The position numbers and the translations under genes were made by a program. From positions 1 to 49,642 of the forward strand of contig CAJKEB010000009.1 in the NCBI GenBank assembly GCA_905198865.1: DNA of 49,642 nt. The letters run 5' to 3'. The notes under the pieces are model-generated. The model was not told where the DNA came from and searched no databases. It saw only the letters and a program-made list of their open reading frames with translations. Below are positions 42,450 to 49,642 of this stretch, in pieces. The stretch comes from an uncultured Eubacteriales bacterium (GTDB taxonomy: Bacteria; Bacillota; Clostridia; Monoglobales; Monoglobaceae). Positions within the stretch are counted from its first letter, which is position 1. Each line of letters starts with the position of its first letter.

Positions 42450-43422
42450 TCTGCTCTGTCAACTCTTTCTCTTGTTTTATATTCCCGCTGTCAAAATTAA
42501 GAACTTCTTTTTCTATTACCAGCGGTCTTTTTGATACCTTTCTCAATATAACTCCTATGTACTCGCCCAGAACGCCGATATACAGCAATAAAACCGAACC
42601 CAAAAATGACAGCGCAATCAGAATAGGCGCTGTACCGGCAATAAAAATATCCCAGTAAATCAGCTTTAATACCAGATAAACAACACCGATCAAGAAGCTG
42701 ATAACGGCAGCGATGCTTCCCAGAATTGTTGCCAGACGCAGCGGCAGAAACGAAGTATTCACAAGCGAATTTATCGCAAAGTCCGCATACCTGAGCAGGT
42801 TATAGCTTGATTTGCCGGAGGCGCGCTCCTTTTGCTTGTACTGGATCAGCTTAACGTCATATCCCAGCTCCGCAACGATATGTCTGACCGACATATTCGG
42901 CTCGTTAACCATTCTGATAACGTCAACTATGCTTCTGTCAAAAAGTCCGAAGCTCGTAACATGCGTAAGCTGCTTGCTGTCAGAGAAGTTTTGTATAATT
43001 CTGTAGTATAAGCTGCGGAAGTGATACTTAATACTGCTCTCTTCGCTTGACGTCTTTTGACCCATAACGATTAAATTACCCTTTTCCCACTCGGAAATAA
43101 ACTGCGGTATAAGCTCAACCGGTTCCTGAAAGTCGCAGACAATATTAATCACAGCGTCGCCGGTCGCCCTGAACATACAGTTCCTTCCCGACCTGACGTG
43201 TCCGACATTAGTCATGTTAAGTATGACCTTAACCTTCTTATCATTGCCTGCAATCTCTCTCAGTATTTCAGGTGTCCGGTCTGCGGACTTGTTATCCTCA
43301 AACAGTATCTCATAATCATAATCGGTCATGTCAGCCATTATGGCTGACAGTGACTTATACATATTATATACATTGCCCTCCTCATTATATGTAGGAACAC
43401 ATATGCTGATTTTCTTTTTCAC
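42442..43422 (-). CDS. GT2 glycosyltransferase, GtrB/DPM1-like
   Basis: This 326-aa, family 2 glycosyltransferase has SICVPTYNEEGNVYNMYKSL at the start. The nucleotide-binding acidic residues are in EILFEDNKSADRTPEIL, and NIVCDFQEPVELIPQFISEW stands where GtrB enzymes have CDLQDP. Two C-terminal membrane helices (LRLATILGSIAAVISFLIGV; PILIALSFLGSVLLLYIGVL) and EYIGVILRKVSKRPLVIE follow. This is the architecture of enzymes that transfer one sugar to polyprenyl phosphate. The start is a GTG with GGTGA about 9 nt upstream. Lying between the SDR and the flippase, it probably loads the CDP-sugar product onto the lipid carrier. Confidence 0.9.
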   Translation of the reverse strand: MKKKISICVPTYNEEGNVYNMYKSLSAIMADMTDYDYEILFEDNKSADRTPEILREIAGNDKKVKVILNMTNVGHVRSGRNCMFRATGDAVINIVCDFQEPVELIPQFISEWEKGNLIVMGQKTSSEESSIKYHFRSLYYRIIQNFSDSKQLTHVTSFGLFDRSIVDVIRMVNEPNMSVRHIVAELGYDVKLIQYKQKERASGKSSYNLLRYADFAINSLVNTSFLPLRLATILGSIAAVISFLIGVVYLVLKLIYWDIFIAGTAPILIALSFLGSVLLLYIGVLGEYIGVILRKVSKRPLVIEKEVLNFDSGNIKQEKELTEQND

Positions 43423-43454
43423 TTAATAATCACCTGCTTCCTCAGACAAAGAGC

Positions 43455-44378
43455 TCACTTATGCTCTTTGTAATACCAATCAATCGTTTTTCTTATGCCT
43501 TCTTCAAAGCCAATCCGCGGAACAAACCCCGTGTCTGAAGTAAGGCTCGAAATATCCGCGCACAAGTTCATTACCGTATCGGATTTATACGGTATCTTGC
43601 CGAACTGCGGCTCTGTATCGGACCCTGCTGCGCTTAACATAATTTCAATATACTCTCTGAGCGGCGCAGAATGTCCGCTGCCGACACAGTACACCTTATA
43701 TCCGCACGCCTTTTCGCCTATAAGATAATAAGCCCTGCCTGCGTCCTCGCTGAACAGATAGTCCCACCTTTGAATACCCGCCGTAAACTCTGCCGGCTCG
43801 TGCTTCAGCACCTTTGACAATGTAGTGCTTATCATTGACCCCGGCTTGTCATAAATACCGTAAACACTGAATATTCTCGGCCATAAGCAGTCCATGCCCA
43901 ACCGTCTGCAGGCAATCATTGCCAGCTTTCCGGCGGCATACTTTGCAATACCATACGGCGTAATCGGATCAGCCGGAGAGTCTGGCGCTATCTTATCTAT
44001 ATCCAATAGCCCGTATTCCGCCTGTGAGCCTGCGCCGACAAACTTCTTACAGCCCAGAGCGGACGCTGCCTTTACCGCATTCAGTGTCATTTGAATATTT
44101 GACGCTTGGTTCTCAAGGCTGTCGTTCCGCCTTGTCCCTGTGAAGCCCCATGCGATATTATAAAACACATCCGCCCTGATGTCTGTCCTTTGCGGCAGCG
44201 TTTGTATATCGTTTATGTCACATTCTATGACAGTAACATAATCCGACTCAGGCAGTCTTTGTATATTAGCCGAATTTGGCCTCACGACTGCAAAGACTTT
44301 GACCTTATTCCTGATACATTCATTTATAAGCGCAGTTCCTATCATGCTTGTTGCGCCCGTAACTACTACGCTCTTCAT
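43455..44378 (-). CDS. NAD-dependent epimerase/dehydratase (SDR), YerF-like reductase candidate
   Basis: This 307-aa extended short-chain dehydrogenase has the Rossmann motif GATSMIG near the N-terminus, a serine in GAGSQAEYG, and the catalytic YGIAK (Y142, K146). I choose the ATG at 44378 with GGGTGA 5 nt upstream, immediately after the ThDP-enzyme stop; a GTG at 44387 is also possible. Following rfbFGH and the ThDP enzyme, it occupies the place of yerF in Yersinia, whose product reduces the branched keto sugar. The alternative is a simple C4 reductase of the abequose/paratose type. The exact reaction is inferred from gene order. Confidence 0.8.
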   Translation of the reverse strand: MKSVVVTGATSMIGTALINECIRNKVKVFAVVRPNSANIQRLPESDYVTVIECDINDIQTLPQRTDIRADVFYNIAWGFTGTRRNDSLENQASNIQMTLNAVKAASALGCKKFVGAGSQAEYGLLDIDKIAPDSPADPITPYGIAKYAAGKLAMIACRRLGMDCLWPRIFSVYGIYDKPGSMISTTLSKVLKHEPAEFTAGIQRWDYLFSEDAGRAYYLIGEKACGYKVYCVGSGHSAPLREYIEIMLSAAGSDTEPQFGKIPYKSDTVMNLCADISSLTSDTGFVPRIGFEEGIRKTIDWYYKEHK

Positions 44379-44379
44379 A

Positions 44380-46179
44380 TCATTCACCCACTAACGGTAT
44401 ATACATATTTTCTTTTAACTCCTCTTTGGATAAAAACGGTGCCATATCCTCCAGCGGTGCTGAAACCATCTGTCCGTTATCCAGCTTCTTGCTTGCGGCC
44501 TTCGGCTCGGTTATCTGGCTTGCCGAAAGCATCATTTCACAAATACACGGCTTTGCCTGACTCAGCGCCCAGTCTATACAGCTCTGCATATCCGCACTGA
44601 AGGCGCACCGCCTGAATTCATAGCCGTACGCATACGAAAGCTTTTCCAAATCCGGGAAGCTCAGATCTCCGCTTTCCGGTCCGACACCTACCAGAGGCCC
44701 GCCGAAATATGATTTTTGCGTCATTCTTATCGAATGATAACCCTGATTATTCATTACAAAAATCACAATCGGGAGCTTGTTATGAATAATCGTCTGTAGC
44801 TCCTGTATGTTCATTTGCAGACTGCCCTCGCCGGTAACCAGAACAACTCTTTTCTCCGGCGTTGCGGCAGATACTCCTATTGCCGCCGGCAGGTCATAAC
44901 CCATTGCCGCCGTAGACGGATTGGTTATAAACCTCAGTCCTTCGTTAATCACGCTCGCCTGACTTCCCGCAACACGCGAGGTGCCTACGCTTACAACCAG
45001 TATATCCTCTCCGGTTAAGCGCCTTGTCATTTCGTTGTAAAACGCATATATATTCGGCTTTTCATCATCATAGTGCTTCGGCAGAACTACGGGGTACTTT
45101 TCTCTCCACAGCCTGCACTGCTTAATCCATTGAGTTTTCGGCTGCAGCGGCTCCTTCAGCTTATTTAACAATGCTTCTATCAGCTTTTTTACATCACAGC
45201 ATATCTTAAGATCAGCGGATATGCTGTCCTTTTCCGGTTCATATCTGTCTATATCGTTTACTATCTTATATGCGCCCCGCGCCCATGTCTGATAGTTAAA
45301 CCCCGTCTGCAAAAAGCTGAGTCTGCTTCCGAGTGAGAGAAAAACATCGCTGTTCTGAACAGCAAGATTCCCCGCTCTGTCGCCTGTGCTTCCGCTTCTG
45401 CCGGCATATAATCTATGCCCGGTCGGAACGGCGTCAACACTGCTCATACCTGTCACAATCGGAATATTCAGCATATCCGCCAGCTTCAGGAACTCCTCAT
45501 GCGCCCCGGCAAGCCGAACGCCGTTTCCGGCAAACAATACCGGCCTTTCCGAGCTCTTAAGCTTTTCAATAACAGCGCAAACAACGTCATCCCCGGGTTC
45601 ATCTTCAATCTGCTCAGGCGGAATATATCCCTTAAGCTCCTCAGTTTCGATATAGGCTCCCTGTATATCCAGCGGAATATCAAGCCAGCACGGTCCGGGT
45701 CTTCCGTTATGTGCCAGGTACAGCGCTTTCTCCAGGCAATACCTGACTTGCTCCGGCTCAGTAATAATTTCGGCATATTTGGTCATGTTTTTCACAGAGC
45801 CCGTTATATCAAACTCCTGAACTCCGCGGGTTCTGAGCGGGAGGCCGGAGGCATATACGGTAGTCGCATACCTCGCCTGACCCGAAATAATCAGCATGGG
45901 AATCGAATCCATCCATCCGCAGACCACACCGGTAACGGCATTTGTCGCTCCCGGTCCGGTAGTTACGCACACAGCCGCAATTCTGTTATCTATACGAGCA
46001 TAAGCCTCAGCTGCAATAGCTGAGGCTTGCTCATTATGATTATATGTACACCGAAGCCCCTCTTTGTGTCCGAAAGCGTCGTTTAAGTGCATCGCTCCGC
46101 CGCCTGTCACCGTGAACACATCTGTCACGCCGCGGCTCACCAAAAAATCCGCTATGTACTCCGAAACCTTCTGCTTCAT
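44380..46179 (-). CDS. ThDP-dependent acetolactate-synthase-like enzyme, YerE-like
   Basis: This 599-aa ThDP enzyme has the acetohydroxyacid-synthase fold. E50 in NHNEQASAIAAEAYAR is the cofactor-activating glutamate. VTTGPGATN lies in the pyrimidine domain, and the central domain is at about 195-335. The diphosphate domain has GEGS at 450-453 and NN at 477-478; the usual metal-binding Asp of GDG is Glu here. Biosynthetic AHAS is unlikely because no regulatory subunit or ilv gene is near and the enzyme is embedded in a sugar operon. In yersiniose biosynthesis YerE transfers a two-carbon unit from pyruvate to C4 of a CDP-4-keto-3,6-dideoxyhexose. Position and neighbours strongly suggest the same here. 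Confidence 0.82.
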   Translation of the reverse strand: MKQKVSEYIADFLVSRGVTDVFTVTGGGAMHLNDAFGHKEGLRCTYNHNEQASAIAAEAYARIDNRIAAVCVTTGPGATNAVTGVVCGWMDSIPMLIISGQARYATTVYASGLPLRTRGVQEFDITGSVKNMTKYAEIITEPEQVRYCLEKALYLAHNGRPGPCWLDIPLDIQGAYIETEELKGYIPPEQIEDEPGDDVVCAVIEKLKSSERPVLFAGNGVRLAGAHEEFLKLADMLNIPIVTGMSSVDAVPTGHRLYAGRSGSTGDRAGNLAVQNSDVFLSLGSRLSFLQTGFNYQTWARGAYKIVNDIDRYEPEKDSISADLKICCDVKKLIEALLNKLKEPLQPKTQWIKQCRLWREKYPVVLPKHYDDEKPNIYAFYNEMTRRLTGEDILVVSVGTSRVAGSQASVINEGLRFITNPSTAAMGYDLPAAIGVSAATPEKRVVLVTGEGSLQMNIQELQTIIHNKLPIVIFVMNNQGYHSIRMTQKSYFGGPLVGVGPESGDLSFPDLEKLSYAYGYEFRRCAFSADMQSCIDWALSQAKPCICEMMLSASQITEPKAASKKLDNGQMVSAPLEDMAPFLSKEELKENMYIPLVGE

Positions 46180-46205
46180 ATTAATATAATCCCCCTCTGC
46201 AAGAG

Positions 46206-47546
46206 TTAACCGTTAACCGCTTCTTTAATCACCTTTGCCATATAGTCAATCATTTCGTCCGTCATTCCGGGATAAACGCCCACCCAGAACGTGTCGTTCA
46301 TAATCCTGTCGGTATTCTGGAGCGTACCGACAATGCGGTAGCCCCTGCCTGTTCTGCGCATCTCGTCAAAGCACGGATGCTTTGTCAGGTTGCCCGCAAA
46401 CAGCATTCTTGTCTGAACGCCCTTGCTCTCTATATACTGTACAGCCTTGTTCCTGTCAATGCCGGGCTTTACTGTTATCAGAAAGCCGAACCAGCTCGGT
46501 CTTGAGTTCTCACACGGCTCGGGCAGAATCAGCTTGTCCTCTGTTCCCTCAAGCGCCGACTTCAGTCTGTCAAAATTATGCCTGCGCCTTTCCACAAACG
46601 ACGGGAACTTCTTAAGCTGCGCACAGCCAATCGCCGCCTGCAAATCGGTCGCTTTAAGATTATACCCGAAGTGCGAATACACATACTTATGGTCATATCC
46701 GAGAGGAAGCTCGCCGTACTGCCTGTCAAACCTGTGACCGCACAGGTTATCCTGACCCGATGCGCACACGCAGTCTCTGCCCCAGTCGCGGAATGAACGT
46801 ATGCACTTGTTAAGCAGTGGATTGTTTGTGTACACGGCACCACCCTCGCCCATTGTCATATGATGCGGCGGATAGAAGCTTGACGTGCCAATATCGCCCA
46901 CAGTACCGGTAAACCGTTCCTCGCCGTCAATCGTATATTTTGAGCCGAGCGCGTCACAGTTGTCCTCGACCAGCCACAAATTATGCTTGTCGCAGAACGC
47001 CTTGACCGCTCCTAAGTCGAACGGGTTGCCGAGTGTATGCGCAATCATGACCGCCTTTGTCTTTTCGGACAACGCGCTCTCAAGCATATCTGTATCTATG
47101 TTATACTGCGGAATAGTCACATCGACAAACACCGGAACAGCGCCGTACTGAATACACGGCGTGACCGTAGTCGGGAATCCTGCGGCAACAGTAATCACCT
47201 CATCGCCCGGATTGATTTTTCTCTCGCCCAGAAGCGGTGAGGTAAGCGCCATAAAAGCGTTGAGGTTCGCCGATGAACCCGAGTTCACGAGCGAGCAGTA
47301 TTTAACACCCAGATACTCCGCCAGCGACTTTTCAAACTCCGCCGTATAACGTCCCGAAGTCAGCCAGAACTCAAGCGCCGAGTCAACAAGAGTTACCATC
47401 TCGTCCGAGTCATAAACCCTCGAAGCATACGGAATACGCTGACCCTCCTCAAACGGCTTTTTCTGATTGTGAAACTTAGCACAGTACTCGTCAACCATTT
47501 CGAGTATTTTCGCTCTTGCCTCTTGCTCAGTAGTATTTTCAAACAT
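46206..47546 (-). CDS. rfbH: CDP-6-deoxy-4-keto-glucose 3-dehydrase (RfbH/DdhC, E1)
   Basis: This 446-aa enzyme removes the C3 hydroxyl of CDP-4-keto-6-deoxyglucose. The fold is DegT/aminotransferase, but the PLP lysine is replaced by histidine: SFYPPHHMTMGEGG, with H228 aligned to the lysine. E1 dehydrases carry this change and use PMP. A [2Fe-2S] ligand set C259-x-C261-x7-C269 (DCVCASGQDNLCG) with C197 upstream follows the E1 cysteine pattern, though the first spacing is 61 rather than the 57 I recall for Yersinia E1. Chemistry requires electrons from an E3 reductase (DdhD), which is absent from the window. It lies between rfbG and the ThDP gene. Confidence 0.93.
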   Translation of the reverse strand: MFENTTEQEARAKILEMVDEYCAKFHNQKKPFEEGQRIPYASRVYDSDEMVTLVDSALEFWLTSGRYTAEFEKSLAEYLGVKYCSLVNSGSSANLNAFMALTSPLLGERKINPGDEVITVAAGFPTTVTPCIQYGAVPVFVDVTIPQYNIDTDMLESALSEKTKAVMIAHTLGNPFDLGAVKAFCDKHNLWLVEDNCDALGSKYTIDGEERFTGTVGDIGTSSFYPPHHMTMGEGGAVYTNNPLLNKCIRSFRDWGRDCVCASGQDNLCGHRFDRQYGELPLGYDHKYVYSHFGYNLKATDLQAAIGCAQLKKFPSFVERRRHNFDRLKSALEGTEDKLILPEPCENSRPSWFGFLITVKPGIDRNKAVQYIESKGVQTRMLFAGNLTKHPCFDEMRRTGRGYRIVGTLQNTDRIMNDTFWVGVYPGMTDEMIDYMAKVIKEAVNG

Positions 47547-47552
47547 ATCGTT

Positions 47553-48632
47553 TCACACCATCCTGCTTAAATATTCATCAATCTGTTTTTCCATAACGGC
47601 GTTAATATCACCGCCGCCGAAATATACCTTTGTCCACTCAACCGTCTTTTCGACCGCCTCATCGACATGCATGACCGGTCTCCAGCCGAACACCGACTTA
47701 AGTCTTGAGCAGTCCAGCTTCAGGAAATTAGCCTCGTGCGGTCCGCCCGTACTGCGGTTCTCCCATTTCATACCGCCAAACTTGTCACAAAACATATCGG
47801 TAAGCTCACCGGCTGATACGCAGTCGCACTCATCAGGACCTACATTATAATATCCCTGAATACTCGGTTTTTCGTTTCCGTACTGCTCCATCGCAATCAT
47901 CAGATAGGCAAAAAGCGGTTCAAGCACATGCTGAAACGGCCGGGTCGAGTCCGGGTTTCTGACAATTATCGTCTGATTGTTCTCCGCTGCGCGCACGCAG
48001 TCGGGTATTATTCTGTCACTCGCGAAGTCTCCGCCGCCGATAACGTTTCCGGCTCTTGCGGTTGACACGCCGATACCGCTCATATTATCGAAGAAGGAAT
48101 TCTTATAACTGTGCGTCACAAGCTCCGAACACGATTTGCTGTTTGAATACGGGTCGTATCCGTCCAGAGGCTCGTCCTCACGATAGCCCCATTCCCACTC
48201 GTTGTTCTTATACACCTTATCAGTCGTTACGTTAAGGCAGGATTTCACACTGCCTGTCAGCCTGACACATTCAAGAACATTCACTGTTCCCATTACGTTT
48301 GTCTCGTAGGTATACACCGGGTTCTTATACGACTCTCTCACAATAGGCTGCGCCGCAAGATGCAGCACAATATCCGGCTTATACCTCTCAAAAACGCCTT
48401 TCAGCATTTCTAAGTCACGCACATCGCCGATAACCGAGGTAATCTTATTATCTATACCTGAAATCTCATACAGCGACGGAGTTGTCGGCGGCTTAAGCGA
48501 ATATCCGATGACATTTGCGCCGAGCATAGTCAGTATCTTGGTCAGCCACGCACCTTTAAACCCGGTATGTCCGGTCAGAAGCACCGTCTTTCCGTCATAA
48601 AACTTCTTAAAATCATACCGCATATGACCCAT
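47553..48632 (-). CDS. rfbG: CDP-glucose 4,6-dehydratase
   Basis: The enzyme converts CDP-glucose to CDP-4-keto-6-deoxyglucose with NAD. The 359-aa extended SDR has GHTGFKG at 21-27, HLAAQPIVRESYKNP, TTDKVYKNNEWEWGYRE, the catalytic DPYSNSKSCSEL (YxxxK), and AGNVIGGGDFASDRIIPD, all diagnostic of RfbG/DdhB. The ATG at 48632 overlaps the rfbF stop as TGATG, with GGGAGG just upstream; an ATG 9 bp further in (48623) is also possible. A longer frame to 48674 would overlap rfbF by 43 bp. It is the second step of the operon pathway. Confidence 0.95.
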   Translation of the reverse strand: MGHMRYDFKKFYDGKTVLLTGHTGFKGAWLTKILTMLGANVIGYSLKPPTTPSLYEISGIDNKITSVIGDVRDLEMLKGVFERYKPDIVLHLAAQPIVRESYKNPVYTYETNVMGTVNVLECVRLTGSVKSCLNVTTDKVYKNNEWEWGYREDEPLDGYDPYSNSKSCSELVTHSYKNSFFDNMSGIGVSTARAGNVIGGGDFASDRIIPDCVRAAENNQTIIVRNPDSTRPFQHVLEPLFAYLMIAMEQYGNEKPSIQGYYNVGPDECDCVSAGELTDMFCDKFGGMKWENRSTGGPHEANFLKLDCSRLKSVFGWRPVMHVDEAVEKTVEWTKVYFGGGDINAVMEKQIDEYLSRMV

Positions 48633-49408
48633 CAATCCTCCCAGACCTTCCACGGAGCCTTTCCGCTCTGCCACATTTCTTCAAGTTGAAGCTTTTCTCT
48701 CTGCGTATCCATCGGCTTCCAGAAGCCGTTGTGAAGATAAGCGTTCAGTTCGCCGAGCTGAGCCGCGGTTTCAAGCGGTTCCTTTTCAAAAACAGTAGTG
48801 TCGCCTTCTATATAGTCGAATATCTCCGGTTCAAGTACCATATACCCCGCATTGATACGGTTGCCGTCACCGCTCTGCTTCTCGCGGAACGAATGAATAA
48901 TTCCGTCCTTGCCCATACCGAGAACACCAAAGCGCTGACTGACATTGACAGCGGTCAGCGTTGCAATCTTTCCGCTCTCGCGGTGACACTTTATAAGTGC
49001 GTTTATGTCTATGTTGCCGACACCATCGCCGTATGTCATCATAAACGGCTCGTCGCCTACAAACTTCTGTATTCGTTTTATTCTGCCGCCTGTCATGGTG
49101 TTAAGCCCCGTATCAACCAGAGTAACGCGCCATGGCTCCGAATGGTTCTTATGTACAATCATCTCGTTTTTCTGCATATCAAATGTAACATCGGAGGTGT
49201 GCAGAAAATAATCAGAGAAGTATTCCTTAATAACATACTGCTTATAGCCGAGACAAATAATAAAATCGTTAAACCCAAAATGCGAATAGATTTTCATGAT
49301 ATGCCAGAGAATAGGCTGTTCGCCTATTTCAATCATCGGCTTTGGCTTTAAGTGGCTCTCTTCTGATATTCTTGTGCCGAAGCCGCCAGCAAGCAAAACA
49401 ACTTTCAT
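48632..49408 (-). CDS. rfbF: Glucose-1-phosphate cytidylyltransferase
   Basis: The enzyme activates glucose 1-phosphate with CTP to CDP-glucose, the entry step to CDP-dideoxy sugars. The 258-aa nucleotidyltransferase starts KVVLLAGGFGTRISEES, then LKPKPMIEIGEQPILWHIMK, and has TYGDGVGNIDI and GVLGMGKDGIIHSFREK. These distinguish RfbF/DdhA from the dTDP-glucose enzyme. I start it at the ATG at 49408, with GGAG about 11 nt upstream; the frame extends to 49438 without a ribosome site. It is the first gene of the operon, behind a strong promoter. Confidence 0.95.
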   Translation of the reverse strand: MKVVLLAGGFGTRISEESHLKPKPMIEIGEQPILWHIMKIYSHFGFNDFIICLGYKQYVIKEYFSDYFLHTSDVTFDMQKNEMIVHKNHSEPWRVTLVDTGLNTMTGGRIKRIQKFVGDEPFMMTYGDGVGNIDINALIKCHRESGKIATLTAVNVSQRFGVLGMGKDGIIHSFREKQSGDGNRINAGYMVLEPEIFDYIEGDTTVFEKEPLETAAQLGELNAYLHNGFWKPMDTQREKLQLEEMWQSGKAPWKVWED

Positions 49409-49502
49409 AATATATATTACTCCGTTCCGTTCATTCATAATATCTTATAAAATATTATTTTTACAAATAAATCAACATATTTTCGGATAAAAATACAGAT
49501 TA

Positions 49503-49531
49503 ATTATAACATAGACATATTTAAAAGTCAA
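49503..49531 (-). promoter_or_regulatory. Strong sigma-A promoter of the CDP-sugar operon
   Basis: On the minus strand, TTGACT (49531-49526), a 17-bp spacer and a perfect TATAAT (49508-49503) with upstream TG. Transcription would start near 49496 with a leader of about 88 nt before rfbF. No operator is evident. It is the best promoter match in the window. Confidence 0.85.
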
Positions 49532-49570
49532 CCGTTAGGCGGAGCAATTACGCCCGGTACATGGAAGTAC

Positions 49571-49612
49571 AAATTATAGTTTGACGCGCACAAACCTTTT
49601 AGGAAAAGGTTT
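49571..49612. repeat. MITE-like left end with an adjoining hairpin
   Basis: AAATTATAGTTTGACG (49571-49586) is identical to 16 bases of the left end of the complete element at 38301. Instead of the known interior, it is followed by an inverted repeat AAACCTTTT (49592-49600) / AAAAGGTTT (49604-49612) and then AAAAATC. It may be the end of a related but different element that continues past the window. The region 49439-49642 has no gene. Confidence 0.55.
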
Positions 49613-49642
49613 AAAAATCTAAATTGGTAAACCGCAATTCGG

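Noticed and set aside
45415..46023. 202-codon plus-strand frame inside the ThDP gene
   Set aside because: Antisense shadow; the minus-strand protein has complete ThDP motifs.
44380..46179. Biosynthetic acetolactate synthase (ilvB)
   Set aside because: No ilv genes or regulatory subunit are near, and it sits between rfbH and an SDR in a sugar operon.
46206..47546. DegT-type sugar aminotransferase
   Set aside because: The PLP lysine is replaced by histidine and E1-type iron-sulfur cysteines are present.

Overview
The window looks like chromosomal DNA from an anaerobic, spore-forming Firmicute of class Clostridia, possibly a gut Oscillospirales or Ruminococcus-type lineage. The evidence is both dipicolinate synthase subunits, a YlbJ-like sporulation membrane protein, a dgt-dnaG-rpoD block, a nudF-zapA-U32-maf-mreBCD-PBP2 block, copper-amine-oxidase-type stalk domains, a THF riboswitch before folT, and strong Shine-Dalgarno sites with frequent TTG/GTG starts. 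The species cannot be named from the sequence alone. I see no rRNA, tRNA, CRISPR array, prophage or complete transposase gene.

Layout. 0-1.7 kb (minus): dpaA-dpaB, behind a sigma-K-like promoter. 1.9-4.4 kb (plus): a MATE exporter and a YeiH-type transporter, closed by a strong terminator. 4.4-4.86 kb: non-coding, with three tandem 21-bp repeats and nested inverted repeats. 4.86-6.6 kb: ylbJ-like gene and rnhA. 6.7-12.6 kb: sulfur and tRNA-thiolation operon (cysteine desulfurase, IscU/NifU scaffold, mnmA) running into a pcrA-type helicase and a methyltransferase. 12.6-15.6 kb: repeat relic, secreted stalk/DHHW protein, radical SAM protein and a 52-aa unknown. 15.6-17.7 kb (minus): folT-folC under a THF riboswitch. 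17.8-19.5 kb (minus): PAS/degenerate-GGDEF/EAL protein. 19.7-28.6 kb (plus): nudF, zapA, U32 peptidase, maf, mreB, mreC, mreD and PBP2, a cell-shape and division operon ending in a terminator. 28.7-29.4 kb: mgsA with a long leader. 29.4-33.1 kb (minus): trmK, Nif3-like gene and a two-component system. 33.2-38.3 kb (plus): dgt, dnaG, rpoD and a cation efflux protein.

38.3-49.5 kb is the accessory part. A 137-bp MITE-like palindromic element sits exactly between two convergent stop codons and is followed by a frameshifted secreted stalk-domain gene. From 49.5 kb leftward a strong sigma-A promoter drives a surface-sugar operon: rfbF, rfbG, rfbH, a ThDP-dependent enzyme, an SDR, a GtrB-like glycosyltransferase, a Wzx-like flippase, a secreted DNRLRE-domain protein and an EamA transporter. 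The order rfbF-G-H-ThDP enzyme-SDR matches the ddhABC-yerE-yerF order of yersiniose biosynthesis. It predicts a CDP-linked 3,6-dideoxy sugar with a two-carbon branch in a Gram-positive spore former. No dedicated E3 reductase (ddhD) and no polymerase are present in the window. I regard this as the most interesting system here. Ends of the same MITE-like element also occur at both edges of the window.
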